Origin: G965212025 sp965215765
GTDB lineage: Bacteria; Pseudomonadota; Gammaproteobacteria; Poriferisulfidales; Oxydemutatoraceae
DNA length: 64,000 nucleotides
Reading direction: 5' to 3'
NCBI GenBank assembly: GCA_965215765.1
Contig: OZ244118.1
Location: 2,232,001-2,296,000, forward strand
The notes beneath the pieces are model-generated. The model worked only from the letters and a program-made list of their open reading frames with translations. It made no database searches and had not been told where the DNA came from. A program made the position numbers and the translations under genes. This document shows, piece after piece, positions 28,786-38,289 of this stretch; the first letter of the stretch is position 1, and every line of letters begins with the position of its first letter.

Positions 28786-29196
28786 GTGTCCGTTAGTATT
28801 TTGATCATTTCGCACGAAGGAGTGGGCAGTGCCTTGTTAAAAGTCGCTCGGGATATTCTCGGTGATGTCGCGACAAAAATATCGGTTTGCGAAATTTTGC
28901 ACTCTGGCACGTACGAGACACATCTGCAGTCAGCCAGGCATTCTTATGCGGATCTGAACTGCGACGACGGCATTCTGGTGTTGACCGACTTGTTCGGCTC
29001 CACCCCCAGCAACATTGCGTCCCGATTTTGTTCACAAGGCGTACGCGTGGTTTCGGGAATGAACTTGCCCATGCTGCTCAAAGCCCTGAACGCATCGCAA
29101 CTTCCCCTGGATACCTTGGCGGAAGCTGTGGCAGAAAGGGCGCACCAAGGCATTCTGGAGTTAAAAAATGATAGTCAAGACAGCCAAAATCACTAA
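28786..29196 (+). CDS. Mannose-family PTS EIIA protein
   Basis: A 136-residue EIIA domain of the mannose family (ManX N-terminal type). The acceptor His10 lies in ILIISHEGVGSAL and the LTDLFGSTPSNIA motif is present, then LPMLLKAL. No EIIB, EIIC or EIID genes accompany it, so it probably acts in a regulatory PTS. The start is GTG at 28786. Its last 29 bases overlap ptsH. Confidence 0.9.
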   Translation: MSVSILIISHEGVGSALLKVARDILGDVATKISVCEILHSGTYETHLQSARHSYADLNCDDGILVLTDLFGSTPSNIASRFCSQGVRVVSGMNLPMLLKALNASQLPLDTLAEAVAERAHQGILELKNDSQDSQNH

Positions 29197-29437
29197 CAAA
29201 CTGGGGCTCCATGCCCGTGCCGCTTCCAAGCTGGTCGCAACGGCATCCCGGTTTTCGTGCGAGATCACCATCTCCAAAGACAGCCATGAGGCCAACGCGA
29301 AAAGCATCCTCGGCGTCATGACTCTTGCGGCAGCCCTTGGGGCGGAGATACAGCTCGTTGCCAACGGCGAAGATGAAGCAGTCGCTACCCAGGAAATTCT
29401 GAGCCTGTTACACGACAAGTTCGGCGAGGCTGAGTGA
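29168..29437 (+). CDS. ptsH: Phosphocarrier protein HPr
   Basis: An 89-residue HPr that relays phosphate from EI to EIIA proteins. The catalytic His15 lies in KLGLHARAAS and the regulatory Ser46 in AKSILGVM, at the canonical positions. Both EI-dependent and HprK-dependent phosphorylation are therefore possible. It starts inside the end of the EIIA gene. Confidence 0.96.
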   Translation: MIVKTAKITNKLGLHARAASKLVATASRFSCEITISKDSHEANAKSILGVMTLAAALGAEIQLVANGEDEAVATQEILSLLHDKFGEAE

Positions 29438-29462
29438 AGCATTCAGACCGGAGAAAGGAAAG

Positions 29463-31184
29463 ATGAGCTTATTGCTGAAAGGAACCAGCGCTTCGCCAGG
29501 CATTGTCGTTGCAACGGTTCACGTCGTGAACCGAAGGGCAGTCGAGGTGAGCAGGTGGGACATTTCCGAACCCGACATAGACGCCGAGGTCACCCGCTTC
29601 AAGGTAGCGCTGGGAAAAACACGGGAACACCTCGTCGAGATTCGCTCATCCCTGGAGGACACGCCGGGAGTAGCTTCCTTCGTTGATGCCCATTTGTTGA
29701 TGCTTGATGACACCCCGCTGAGCCTGGAGCCTGTGGAGTTCATTCACAAAGACCGGTGTAACGCCGAGTGGGCGGTGAAGCATGCGCACGACAAATTGCT
29801 GGATATGTTTCAAGACATGACAGACGGATACCTCAAAACCAGAGGAGATGACATCACCCAGCTGACCAAACTGGTTCTGGGGCATTTGGTGGGCGAAGAC
29901 CAGGCAATCAAAAGTAGTGAAAAGCAAAAACTGGAAGGAAAAATCATTGTCGCTGATGATTTGACGCCTGCAGACACGGTGGTCTTGTGTAACTGCAAAG
30001 TCCAAGGCTTCATCACAGAATTAGGGGGCGTCACTTCCCACACCGCGATCCTCGCGCGCAGCATCGGTATCCCGGCGGTGGTTGCAACACACGGGGCGCG
30101 ACAGCTTTTGCAAGAAGACGAGACCATCGTTCTTGATGGCAAAAATGGCGTCGTGATTGCCGACGTGACCCCGGAAATACTGGCGGAATATCAGGAAAAA
30201 ATCGCGGCGGAAAAAAGACGAAGACGAAGCCTGCAGCAATTACGCCACCGCAAAGCGATCAGCCAAGACGGGATTGAAGTCGAAGTCATGGCCAACGTAG
30301 AGCTGAATGCAGAGATTGATGCGTTGGGTTCCTCCGGTGCTGACGGGGTAGGCCTGTACCGCACCGAATTTTTGTACGCCGACCGGGACGAGCCGGCAAG
30401 CGAGGACGAGCAGTACGAGGTCTACAAGAAATTGGTGGAAACCATGGACGGCAAGACGGTCACCATCCGTACGCTTGATATTGGCGGGGACAAGGAATTT
30501 GACCCGGATTACCAGGGAGCACTGGCGACAAATCCGGCGCTGGGTTTGCGTGGAATCCGAAGATCATTGAAAGAACCGGAAGTGTTTCTCGATCAATTAA
30601 AAGCGATTTTGCGTGTCTCCACCCTGGGGCCGATAAAAATCTTGATACCCATGCTGACCAATGCGCAAGAAATCGCACAAATCAACCAGCTTCTCAGCCG
30701 GGCACGTTCTGAACTGGAAGACTGCAAGATCAAATACGCCACGCATATTCCCTTGGGAGCCATGATTGAAGTGCCGGCAGTCGCCTTGTACGCGGATTAT
30801 ATGGCGACCATGCTCGACTTTCTCTCCATAGGGACAAATGACCTCATTCAATACACCCTTGCCACTGACCGCAACGACGATGAAGTGAGCCATCTCTATG
30901 ACCCGATGCACCCCGGTGTCCTGATGCTCATAAAAGATGTGCTGGAAGCAGGCAGAAGACAACAGACCCCGGTAGCCATGTGTGGCGAAATGGCGGGCGA
31001 CCCTCTTTTTACGCGCCTGTTGCTGGGCATGGGACTCAGGGAATTCAGCGCGCCCCCGAACAATCTTCTGGAAGTCAAGGAAATCATACTGAGCAGTGAC
31101 ATTGGGGAACTGCGAAGAAAATGCAGTACCATCCTCACGCCCACAGGGTCTGCCGAGTTTGCCCAGCGCATAGCGCACCTCTGA
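29463..31184 (+). CDS. ptsI: PTS enzyme I
   Basis: A 573-residue phosphoenolpyruvate-protein phosphotransferase. The active-site His193 lies in GGVTSHTAILARS; the PEP-binding barrel follows with GLYRTEFLY, TIRTLDIGGDK, the LSIGTNDLIQYT motif, and the catalytic Cys in VAMCGEMAGD. The length is normal (about 575). A Shine-Dalgarno GAAAGGAAAG precedes the ATG. With HPr, PtsN, EIIA-Man and HprK it forms a complete regulatory PTS with no sugar permease in view. Confidence 0.96.
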   Translation: MSLLLKGTSASPGIVVATVHVVNRRAVEVSRWDISEPDIDAEVTRFKVALGKTREHLVEIRSSLEDTPGVASFVDAHLLMLDDTPLSLEPVEFIHKDRCNAEWAVKHAHDKLLDMFQDMTDGYLKTRGDDITQLTKLVLGHLVGEDQAIKSSEKQKLEGKIIVADDLTPADTVVLCNCKVQGFITELGGVTSHTAILARSIGIPAVVATHGARQLLQEDETIVLDGKNGVVIADVTPEILAEYQEKIAAEKRRRRSLQQLRHRKAISQDGIEVEVMANVELNAEIDALGSSGADGVGLYRTEFLYADRDEPASEDEQYEVYKKLVETMDGKTVTIRTLDIGGDKEFDPDYQGALATNPALGLRGIRRSLKEPEVFLDQLKAILRVSTLGPIKILIPMLTNAQEIAQINQLLSRARSELEDCKIKYATHIPLGAMIEVPAVALYADYMATMLDFLSIGTNDLIQYTLATDRNDDEVSHLYDPMHPGVLMLIKDVLEAGRRQQTPVAMCGEMAGDPLFTRLLLGMGLREFSAPPNNLLEVKEIILSSDIGELRRKCSTILTPTGSAEFAQRIAHL

Positions 31185-31295
31185 TAAAACACGCAATGTC
31201 ATTCGCCGGCTGCGCCCTGGAGTAGCGCGAGCTTGCGAGATGGCTTGGCGTCTTGCTTTTTTTCTGACCGGGAAACAAGAGACGGAAACGGGATC

Positions 31296-32639
31296 ATGGA
31301 AAAGAAAGAAAAATTGCACATTGAAGACTTGGTAAACCGGCTCTCTTCCGGCAAGCTCGCCCAAGTCAAACACCTGCTGGACAACATGCATCCGTCTGAA
31401 ATCGCCGACTTGCTTGAGTCTCTCCCCACTTCTAATCGACACATGCTTTGGCGCCTGGTTGAGCCTGAAGAGGAAGGAAAAATTTTGCTGGAAGTCGACG
31501 ATGCCACGCGCGAGGATCTGATCGCGGTGACCAGTTTTGAAGACTTGCAGATTGCCACAAAATCACTGGATTACGACCAGCTCGCCGACCTGCTGGGCGA
31601 TTTGCCCGATACGCTTGCCGACCGCGCCCTGGCAGGAATGGAAAAGCAGCGCCGCAAACGGCTGGCACAAATCATGGTTTGGGACGAGGACACGGCCGGG
31701 AGACTGATGAACGTGGACGTAACGACGCTGAGCCCTTCATTGACGGTCGATTTTGTGTTGCGTTATTTGCGCCACCACAAAGCGTTGCCGAAGCACACCG
31801 ACAGTTTCATCGTCGTGGATCATGCCAACCATTATCTCGGCTTGCTGGATTTGTCCGAACTGCTAGCCGCCGATCAAAGCACGGTGGTAAGAGACCTGAT
31901 GCGAACGGACGCCATCACCTTCGCACCCGAAACACCTGCGACGGAAGTGGCACGCGCTTTCGGGGATCGCGACCTGCTGTCGGCACCAGTCCTGAATCAG
32001 CAACAGGTATTGTTGGGGCGCATTACCATTGATGACGTGCTGGACGTTATACGGGATGAAGCCCACCAGGCGGAATTCGGGGGTGCGGGTCTCTCCATGG
32101 ACGAAGGCTTGTTCAGCACGGCGGTCGTGGCCTCGCGTAGCCGTTCTGTCTGGCTGGGGGTTAATCTGGTAACCGCTTTCCTTGCCGCGTGGGTACTCAG
32201 TCTTTTTCAGGAGACCCTGGAAAAAGCCATCGTCCTTGCGATCTTGATCCCGGTGGTCGGCAGCATGGGTGGAATTGCTGGCAGCCAGACCCTGACTCTG
32301 GTAACCCGCGGCATTGCCACGGGACACGTCGGTAAGGGCAATATCTCGCTTTTGTTTCTCAAGGAATTTCACGTTGGAACATTGAACAGCCTGCTGTGGG
32401 CAGTGGCAATTGGTCTGGTCACGGCGCTCTGGTTCAACGACCCGCACCTCGGCGTGATCATCGCGGGTTCAATCGGCGTCAGCCTGATATGCGCGGCTCT
32501 GTCCGGCGTCGCCATCCCGGTTCTTCTGCATCGGGTCGGCATCGACCCGGCAATTGCCGGCAGCGTTTTGCTAACCACAATTACCGATGTGATCGGAATT
32601 ATTTCCTTCCTTGGACTGGCAACTTTTTTCCTGTTTTGA
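31296..32639 (+). CDS. mgtE: Magnesium transporter MgtE
   Basis: A 447-residue Mg2+ channel. The cytoplasmic N domain (LLESLPTSNRHMLWRLVEPE, DQLADLLGDLPD) is followed by a CBS pair (TAGRLMNVDV, VRDLMRTDAI, ITIDDVLDVIRDEA) and then five membrane helices starting WLGVNLVTAFLAAWVL, with the pore-region GSMGGIAGSQTLTL. The ATG at 31296 gives MEKKEKLHIED, a normal N-terminus. mgtE after ptsI is a known arrangement. It is convergent with soxG. Confidence 0.94.
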   Translation: MEKKEKLHIEDLVNRLSSGKLAQVKHLLDNMHPSEIADLLESLPTSNRHMLWRLVEPEEEGKILLEVDDATREDLIAVTSFEDLQIATKSLDYDQLADLLGDLPDTLADRALAGMEKQRRKRLAQIMVWDEDTAGRLMNVDVTTLSPSLTVDFVLRYLRHHKALPKHTDSFIVVDHANHYLGLLDLSELLAADQSTVVRDLMRTDAITFAPETPATEVARAFGDRDLLSAPVLNQQQVLLGRITIDDVLDVIRDEAHQAEFGGAGLSMDEGLFSTAVVASRSRSVWLGVNLVTAFLAAWVLSLFQETLEKAIVLAILIPVVGSMGGIAGSQTLTLVTRGIATGHVGKGNISLLFLKEFHVGTLNSLLWAVAIGLVTALWFNDPHLGVIIAGSIGVSLICAALSGVAIPVLLHRVGIDPAIAGSVLLTTITDVIGIISFLGLATFFLF

Positions 32640-32704
32640 CAGCTTCGAACCTGCCCAGGAAAGCGCGCGCGGCAGCAACCAAAGTCACTTTCAATCCGAA
32701 ACGG

Positions 32705-33367
32705 CTAGAGCCTCGCCTGTAACCCGAACTCTTCTCCCGCGTTCAGGAGCCACAGCCCCAGATATTCGCTGAAACTCCGCCGCACCAAGACGTTCCAGAC
32801 TGGTTTGTTGCCAAAAGGCGCAGTCCCGCGCCACAACAAGACCGGAGCCTTCGCGAGCAGACTTTGCGCGCATCTCCCTGCTGCGAAGTTACGGGGGTGC
32901 AAGTCCAGGGTGCAACCCTTTCCCAACAGCGCGGCTGCCTTATCTCCCGACAACTGCAACAGAACGTAAGTCCCACCGACGACCACCGTGGACACCATAG
33001 AAAGTTTTCTCTCGTCAATGGCCGCACAAAACTGCTCTGCCAATACGTTTTCCTGAGCCGCATCACCAATCAGCAACCACTCATCAGGACGCATCCAGCA
33101 TAAAGCCATGTCACTCTTTTCACAAAAAGTGTTGGGAATCAGGGGCAAATCGAGGCCACTGATGTCATGAACGAGTGTTGCCACTGCCTTGTCTGAAGGC
33201 TGTCCCCGAAGCACGATACAAGCGACGGCGAGATGGCTTTCAAGCACCACCTGCAGAGGTCGCTGCACCAAAACGCTTGCCTGCGCCTTCACTGCCCGGC
33301 GCAACTTCCGGCTGACGACCAGCGCAGTTTTCTGTTCAGGATTTTTGTCGCTTGCCATCGTTGTCAT
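32705..33367 (-). CDS. soxG: Sarcosine oxidase gamma subunit SoxG
   Basis: A 220-residue protein of the sarcosine oxidase gamma family, related to the GcvT fold. Visible family features are RPDEWLLIGD, LQLSGDKAAALLGKGCTLDLHP and FSEYLGLWLLNAGEEFGL. It is the smallest-known-function subunit of the heterotetramer that oxidises sarcosine. Starts at 33394 (upstream), 33367 and 33358 are in frame; I chose the ATG at 33367, which overlaps soxA by 32 bases. Last gene of the operon. Confidence 0.88.
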   Translation of the reverse strand: MTTMASDKNPEQKTALVVSRKLRRAVKAQASVLVQRPLQVVLESHLAVACIVLRGQPSDKAVATLVHDISGLDLPLIPNTFCEKSDMALCWMRPDEWLLIGDAAQENVLAEQFCAAIDERKLSMVSTVVVGGTYVLLQLSGDKAAALLGKGCTLDLHPRNFAAGRCAQSLLAKAPVLLWRGTAPFGNKPVWNVLVRRSFSEYLGLWLLNAGEEFGLQARL

Positions 33368-36347
33368 AAAAACACGGATTGACGACCTGAACACGAATCG
33401 GGTCAGACTGCAAAGATAACGCGAGCAATTTCTCGCCTCTGCGCTCCCGTCCTCTTTTCAGCAGTGCCAAGGAGATCGGAAACCCTGTGGTTGGACTGGA
33501 ATAACTGGAAGTCACGTGCCCTTCAATGGGGATCGGTTTCTTTCCCAGAGGCTGACAAGCCAGCTGCGCGCCCTCAGGTACGTATTCCCCATCCAAAGAC
33601 CGCAGACCGACAAGCTGCTTGCGATCTTTGCGAACGCAATCAGAGCGCAACAGGGAGCGCTTGCCAATAAAGTCTTTGTTGTCACTTGTGATCATCCACT
33701 GCAAGCCAAGATCGTGCGGAATAACCGTTCCATCGGTCTCCTGACCCACAATGACATAGCCTTTTTCAGCCCGCAAAACGTGCATGGCTTCGGTTCCATA
33801 AGGCGTGAGATCAAAGGTTCCACCGCAACGGAACAAGGCATCCCAAATTTCCCGGGCGTGACGGCTGTCAACATTGATCTCAAAACACAACTCACCGCTG
33901 AAACTGATGCGAAAAACCCGCACCGGAAAGGTCGCCAGAGTCCCGTTGCGAAGGCTCATGAAAGGAAAAGCCTCGTGGGAAAAATCGATATCTGTCCCCA
34001 GCATTTCCAAAAGCCGCCGACTTTCCGAACCCGCCACCGCTATCGTCGACCAGTGTTCCGTAACCGAATTCAAATAGACACGGAGCTCCGGCCATTCGGT
34101 TTGCAACCACTGCTCCAACCAGTCCAGCACCGCCGCGGCACCACCTGTTGTTGTGGTCAGGTAGTAAGTTGAGTCGCCGAGACGCGAGATCGTTCCGTCA
34201 TCCTTCACCATGCCATCTTCACCGAGCATGAGCGTGTAGGAGCAACGTCCCAGCGGAATTTTCCTGCAATTCACCGGATATATCCGATCCAGAAATTCCG
34301 CCGCGTCAGGGCCACTGACTTCTATTTTTCCCAAAGTGGAAGCGTCCATGACGCCAACACCATGGCGTACCGCCAGACATTCGCGCCGTACGGCGGCAGA
34401 CATGCTTTCCCGCCCGCGCGGATAAAAGCGGGGGCGCAACCATTGTCCGACCAATTCAAACACCGCTCCTTGTTGCTCATGCCAACTGTGCAAAGCAGTT
34501 GTTCGTTGCGGGTCAAACAGCACCTCACCGCGCTCGCGCCCGGCAATGGCACCAAAAGTCACGGGCGTGTAGGGCTGGCGAAAAGTCGTGGTGCCGATTT
34601 TGGAAACCTCTTTGCCGACCATGTCAGCCAATACGGCGGCACCGCTGATATTGCCCATTTTGCCTTGGTCTGTACCAAAGCCGAGTGCCGTATAACGTTT
34701 GACATGCTCTACAGAATCGTAGCCTTCGCGAACCGCCAGCCTGATATCGGAGACCGTCACATCATTTTGAAAATCCAGGAACTGTTTCGGGCAGCGACTC
34801 ACGTCTGCTCTGGACGGCACACGCCACAGTGGCTGCAAAGGCAGTGTGGCGTGTTCTTCCGTGACCGGAGGGAGGAACGATGGGGAATTGAACCCGCAAC
34901 GACGGGCTGCGGCAAGACCGGCGTTAAGCCCTTGCTGCAAACACAGCTGCAACCCGAAAGCCCCGTTAGCGGCACCGGCAGACAATTTCTCCTGGTAAGC
35001 CGGCACGGGGACAAAGCAGGCGTTGATCGCATCCCAGGTGCATTTCCCCCCCGACTGCACGTGTAAGTGTACCGCCGGATTCCACCCACCACTCATCGCT
35101 ATGAAGTCGCAGGCGAGTGAACGAGAGGCACCTTCCAGAGCATCTCCGGAAGCAGACAATGGCGCGACTTCAGCCGCCCGAACCTGCTTTCGGCCGGCAA
35201 CGTCAAAAACCACATGCCCTTGCAAGACTTCAATACCTTTTTGCTGCAAGGCACTCTTCATTTCTTTCGTCTCGGACTTGCGCACATCAACCAAAGCCGC
35301 AACTTCCACCCCTTTGCTGTGTAAATCCATGGCGGTCTGATAGGCCGAGTCGTTATTCGTAAAAATCACGCCACGCGCGCCGGGGCGCACCGCGTAACGA
35401 TTCAGATAAGTTGAAACGGCCGATGACAACATGACACCCGGGCGGTCATTGTTGCAAAACACCATCGGGCGCTCTATGGCACCTTGCGCGAGAACGACCT
35501 GTCGAGCGCGCACTTTCCATAAACGAGACCGCGCACCCTGGCGTTTTTGTGGCGCCAGATGATCTCCCAATTCCTCCACGATCGTCAGAAAATTGTGATC
35601 GTAGTAGCCGCTGACCGAGCTGCGCTTCAGCACCGTCACTTCCGGCATCGCCATGAGTTCAAGCAACACTCCTCCTACCCACTCCATGGCACTCTGGGAC
35701 GCTATTGGGGTGCCACTCGCCAGCAGGCTGCCGCCAGGCTCGCTTTGCTCATCAGCCAGAATCACCCGTGCCCCGCTGCGCCCGGCAGCGAGAGCCGCCA
35801 TCAGGCCGGCAGGCCCGCCCCCGACTACCAGCACGTCACAATGCGCGTTGACATGGTCGTAGCTGTCCGGATCCGGGAGGCTTTGGCAAAAACCCAGACC
35901 GGAAGCTTTGCGAATCAGTTTTTCATAGCGTTCCCATAACCACTGAGTCCACATAAATGTCTTGTAATAAAAACCCGCCGCCAGCAACGGCGCGATAAAA
36001 TCGCTGAACGCGAGCAAATCAAAATTCGTATTGGGCCACCCCTTGGCCGTGCGCGCCTCCAATCCTTCATACAGCGACACCTGCGTGGCACGCGCGGTGG
36101 GTATCGCCGTTGCACCGGTGCCAACTTGCAAAATGGCGTTGGGTTCCTCTGACCAACAACCGACGACACCTCGTGGCCGGTGGTACTTGAAACTCCGCCC
36201 GAGCACACGGACGTTATTGGCAAGCAGAGCAGAAGCGAGCGTGTCTCCGTCATAGCCGACGTACGGTTTCTTGTTGAAGCGAAATTCGATCGGGCGGTCG
36301 GGCGCTATGCGTCCCTGCACAGGCAAGCGGTTGCTCTGCTCTTTCAT
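33336..36347 (-). CDS. soxA: Sarcosine oxidase alpha subunit SoxA
   Basis: A 1,003-residue subunit. The N-terminal ferredoxin-like part contains YDGDTLASALLANN and RSFKYHRPRGV; the NAD-binding motif GGGPAG is at 176-181; a second nucleotide-binding region follows (GARGVIFTNND); the C-terminal third is a GcvT-like folate-binding domain (LDRIYPVN, LGEDGMVKDDGTI, KGYVIVGQETDGTVIPHDLGL). The heterotetramer converts sarcosine and O2 to glycine, H2O2 and 5,10-methylene-THF. The start overlaps the soxD stop by one base (TGATG). Confidence 0.95.
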   Translation of the reverse strand: MKEQSNRLPVQGRIAPDRPIEFRFNKKPYVGYDGDTLASALLANNVRVLGRSFKYHRPRGVVGCWSEEPNAILQVGTGATAIPTARATQVSLYEGLEARTAKGWPNTNFDLLAFSDFIAPLLAAGFYYKTFMWTQWLWERYEKLIRKASGLGFCQSLPDPDSYDHVNAHCDVLVVGGGPAGLMAALAAGRSGARVILADEQSEPGGSLLASGTPIASQSAMEWVGGVLLELMAMPEVTVLKRSSVSGYYDHNFLTIVEELGDHLAPQKRQGARSRLWKVRARQVVLAQGAIERPMVFCNNDRPGVMLSSAVSTYLNRYAVRPGARGVIFTNNDSAYQTAMDLHSKGVEVAALVDVRKSETKEMKSALQQKGIEVLQGHVVFDVAGRKQVRAAEVAPLSASGDALEGASRSLACDFIAMSGGWNPAVHLHVQSGGKCTWDAINACFVPVPAYQEKLSAGAANGAFGLQLCLQQGLNAGLAAARRCGFNSPSFLPPVTEEHATLPLQPLWRVPSRADVSRCPKQFLDFQNDVTVSDIRLAVREGYDSVEHVKRYTALGFGTDQGKMGNISGAAVLADMVGKEVSKIGTTTFRQPYTPVTFGAIAGRERGEVLFDPQRTTALHSWHEQQGAVFELVGQWLRPRFYPRGRESMSAAVRRECLAVRHGVGVMDASTLGKIEVSGPDAAEFLDRIYPVNCRKIPLGRCSYTLMLGEDGMVKDDGTISRLGDSTYYLTTTTGGAAAVLDWLEQWLQTEWPELRVYLNSVTEHWSTIAVAGSESRRLLEMLGTDIDFSHEAFPFMSLRNGTLATFPVRVFRISFSGELCFEINVDSRHAREIWDALFRCGGTFDLTPYGTEAMHVLRAEKGYVIVGQETDGTVIPHDLGLQWMITSDNKDFIGKRSLLRSDCVRKDRKQLVGLRSLDGEYVPEGAQLACQPLGKKPIPIEGHVTSSYSSPTTGFPISLALLKRGRERRGEKLLALSLQSDPIRVQVVNPCFYDNDGKRQKS

Positions 36348-36616
36348 CAGCTTTCCGACCCTTTAAAGGGTTTGCAAGAAAGGATTTGATAGCTCACCGT
36401 GTCTCGCTCCACGACAAACCATTTGCGGCAACCGTGACTATGCACCCACTGCTCTCGGTGCAAACCTTTGGGGTTTTTGCGCATAAACAGGTAATCCGCC
36501 CACGCTGCGTCAGAAGTGCTTTCAGGATTGCATGGCCGGACGATCCCTGCTTCTCCACCGCACTTGAACTCGGTCTCGTCTCGCTCACCGCACCAGGGAC
36601 AACTGATTTTCAGCAT
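36347..36616 (-). CDS. soxD: Sarcosine oxidase delta subunit SoxD
   Basis: An 89-residue zinc-binding subunit. The four zinc ligands known from the family are in place: Cys6 and Cys9 in SCPWCG, His59 and Cys63 in HSHGC. The sequence AAWADYLFMRKNPKG is the other family signature. The ATG at 36616 is preferred because it sets those ligand positions. A Shine-Dalgarno-like GGAGAAGGG lies in the tandem repeat just upstream. Confidence 0.94.
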   Translation of the reverse strand: MLKISCPWCGERDETEFKCGGEAGIVRPCNPESTSDAAWADYLFMRKNPKGLHREQWVHSHGCRKWFVVERDTVSYQILSCKPFKGSES

Positions 36617-36912
36617 GGCTGCCCTTCTCCGCCGCACTTGAACTCGGTCTCGTCTCGCTCACCGCACCAGGGACAACTGATTTTCAGCATGGCTGCCCTT
36701 CTCCGCCGCACTTGAACTCGGTCTCGTCTCGCTCACCGCACCAGGGACAACTGATTTTCAGCATGGCTGCCCTTCTCCGCCGCACTTGAATTCGGTCTCG
36801 TCTCGCTCACCGCACCAGGGACAACTGATTTTCAGCATGGCTGCCCTTCTCCACCGCACTTGAACTCGGTCTCGTCTCGCTCACCGCACCAGGGACAACT
36901 GATTTTCAGCAT
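36617..36912 (-). repeat. Four extra 74 bp tandem copies of the soxD 5' end
   Basis: Start codons recur at 36690, 36764, 36838 and 36912, exactly 74 bases apart, the last of the series being the true soxD start at 36616. Each unit encodes a complete 26-residue mini-ORF starting MLKISCPWCGERDE and ending GEGQPC, with its TGA inside the next copy's ATGCTGA (seven-base overlap). Each unit also ends with GGAGAAGGG, a Shine-Dalgarno for the next ATG. Only the first two zinc ligands (CPWC) are included. The array lies in the soxB-soxD gap. Confidence 0.93.
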
Positions 36913-36998
36913 GGCTGCCCGTTCAGACCTTAAAAAAAGTGGCTTGAGAAAACGCCGTTTGACACGCGAAACAGATTATTCGGCTTTTCGGCATCCGT

Positions 36999-38249
36999 TT
37001 AATGGGCGACTGCAGCGGCACCGTGCTCGTCGATCAACGCCCCGGTCGTAAAGCGATCCAAAGCAAACGGGGCGTTCAATCTATGGGGCTCATCGTGGGC
37101 AATCGTATGCGCGAACACCCACCCGGAACCTGGCGTTGCCTTAAAACCGCCAGTCCCCCAGCCACAATTGAAATACAAACCAGAAACCGGCGTTTTAGAA
37201 ATAACAGGGCTGGCATCCGGACATATATCAACGATGCCACCCCATTGCCGCAACATCCGCAAGCGACCAAATATCGGAAACAATTCCACAACAGACGCCA
37301 ACGTTTCCTGAACCACGTGAAAACTGCCACGCTGGCCATAGCCGTTGTAGCCATCGACTCCGGCACCAATGACCAGTTCTCCCTTATCCGATTGGCTCAC
37401 ATAGCAATGCACCGCGTTGGACATGACCACGGTATCCAGAACCGGCTTCACCGGTTCGGACACCAGTGCCTGCAGGGGATGACTTTCGATCGGCAAACGC
37501 AGCTCCGCCATATTTGCCAGTACGCTGGCATGACCGGCCACCGCCACGCCAACCTTATTCGCTTTTATGTAGCCGCGGGTCGTTTCCACTCCCTGAATTT
37601 TCTCCCCATGGCGCCGCAAACCCGTCACTTCGCATTGCTGAATAATGTCTACCCCAGCCGAGTCCGCTGCGCGGGCATAGCCCCAGGCAACAGCATCGTG
37701 GCGTGCCACTCCCGCGCGTTTTTGCAAAGAGGCACCCAAGATCGGGTAGCGGGCGCGCCCAAACACTTTCATGGCCGGGATGTCTTCCTGCAGTTGCCAT
37801 GGTGTCACGACCTCGCCCTCAATGCCGTTCAGGTTGTTGGCACTGACGCGTCTTCTGATATCCCGCATGTCCTGCAATGTGTGCCCCAGGTTATAAACAC
37901 CTCGCTGGCTTAACATCACGTTGAAATTCAGCTCCCTGCCAAGGCTTTCCCACAGCTTCAATGATTTTTCATACATACCGGTTGATTCTGTCCAGAGATA
38001 ATTTGAGCGCACGATAGTCGTGTTTCTGCCGGTATTTCCGCCGCCTAGCCAGCCCTTTTCCAAAACGGCAACACGGTTTATCCCGTGCTCTTTGGCAAGA
38101 TAATAGGCAGTGGCCAATCCGTGGCCGCCCCCGCCCACTATCACGACGTCATATTCCTCTTTTGGCTCAGGGCTACGCCATGCGCGTTGCCAGTGCGTGT
38201 TGTGATGCCACGCGTTGCGCAACAGACTGAAAATCGAGTACTTCTTCAT
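36999..38249 (-). CDS. soxB: Sarcosine oxidase beta subunit SoxB
   Basis: A 416-residue FAD/FMN subunit. The dinucleotide motif VVIVGGGGHGLATAYYLA covers residues 36-52. The RHDAVAWG motif with His184 matches the family's covalent FMN-binding His, and C-terminal GLYFNCGWGTGGFKATPGSG is the FAD-side signature. The ATG at 38249 gives the standard MKKYSIFSLL N-terminus; the longer open frame upstream is antisense overlap with the preceding gene. Sarcosine oxidation occurs here. Confidence 0.95.
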   Translation of the reverse strand: MKKYSIFSLLRNAWHHNTHWQRAWRSPEPKEEYDVVIVGGGGHGLATAYYLAKEHGINRVAVLEKGWLGGGNTGRNTTIVRSNYLWTESTGMYEKSLKLWESLGRELNFNVMLSQRGVYNLGHTLQDMRDIRRRVSANNLNGIEGEVVTPWQLQEDIPAMKVFGRARYPILGASLQKRAGVARHDAVAWGYARAADSAGVDIIQQCEVTGLRRHGEKIQGVETTRGYIKANKVGVAVAGHASVLANMAELRLPIESHPLQALVSEPVKPVLDTVVMSNAVHCYVSQSDKGELVIGAGVDGYNGYGQRGSFHVVQETLASVVELFPIFGRLRMLRQWGGIVDICPDASPVISKTPVSGLYFNCGWGTGGFKATPGSGWVFAHTIAHDEPHRLNAPFALDRFTTGALIDEHGAAAVAH

Positions 38250-38289
38250 GAGCTGAAGGGTATTTCGGGAACAAGACAGAAGCAAGCTG

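Noticed and set aside
30597..31442. A 281-codon minus-strand frame
   Set aside because: Antisense shadow of ptsI and the ptsI-mgtE gap; no family features.
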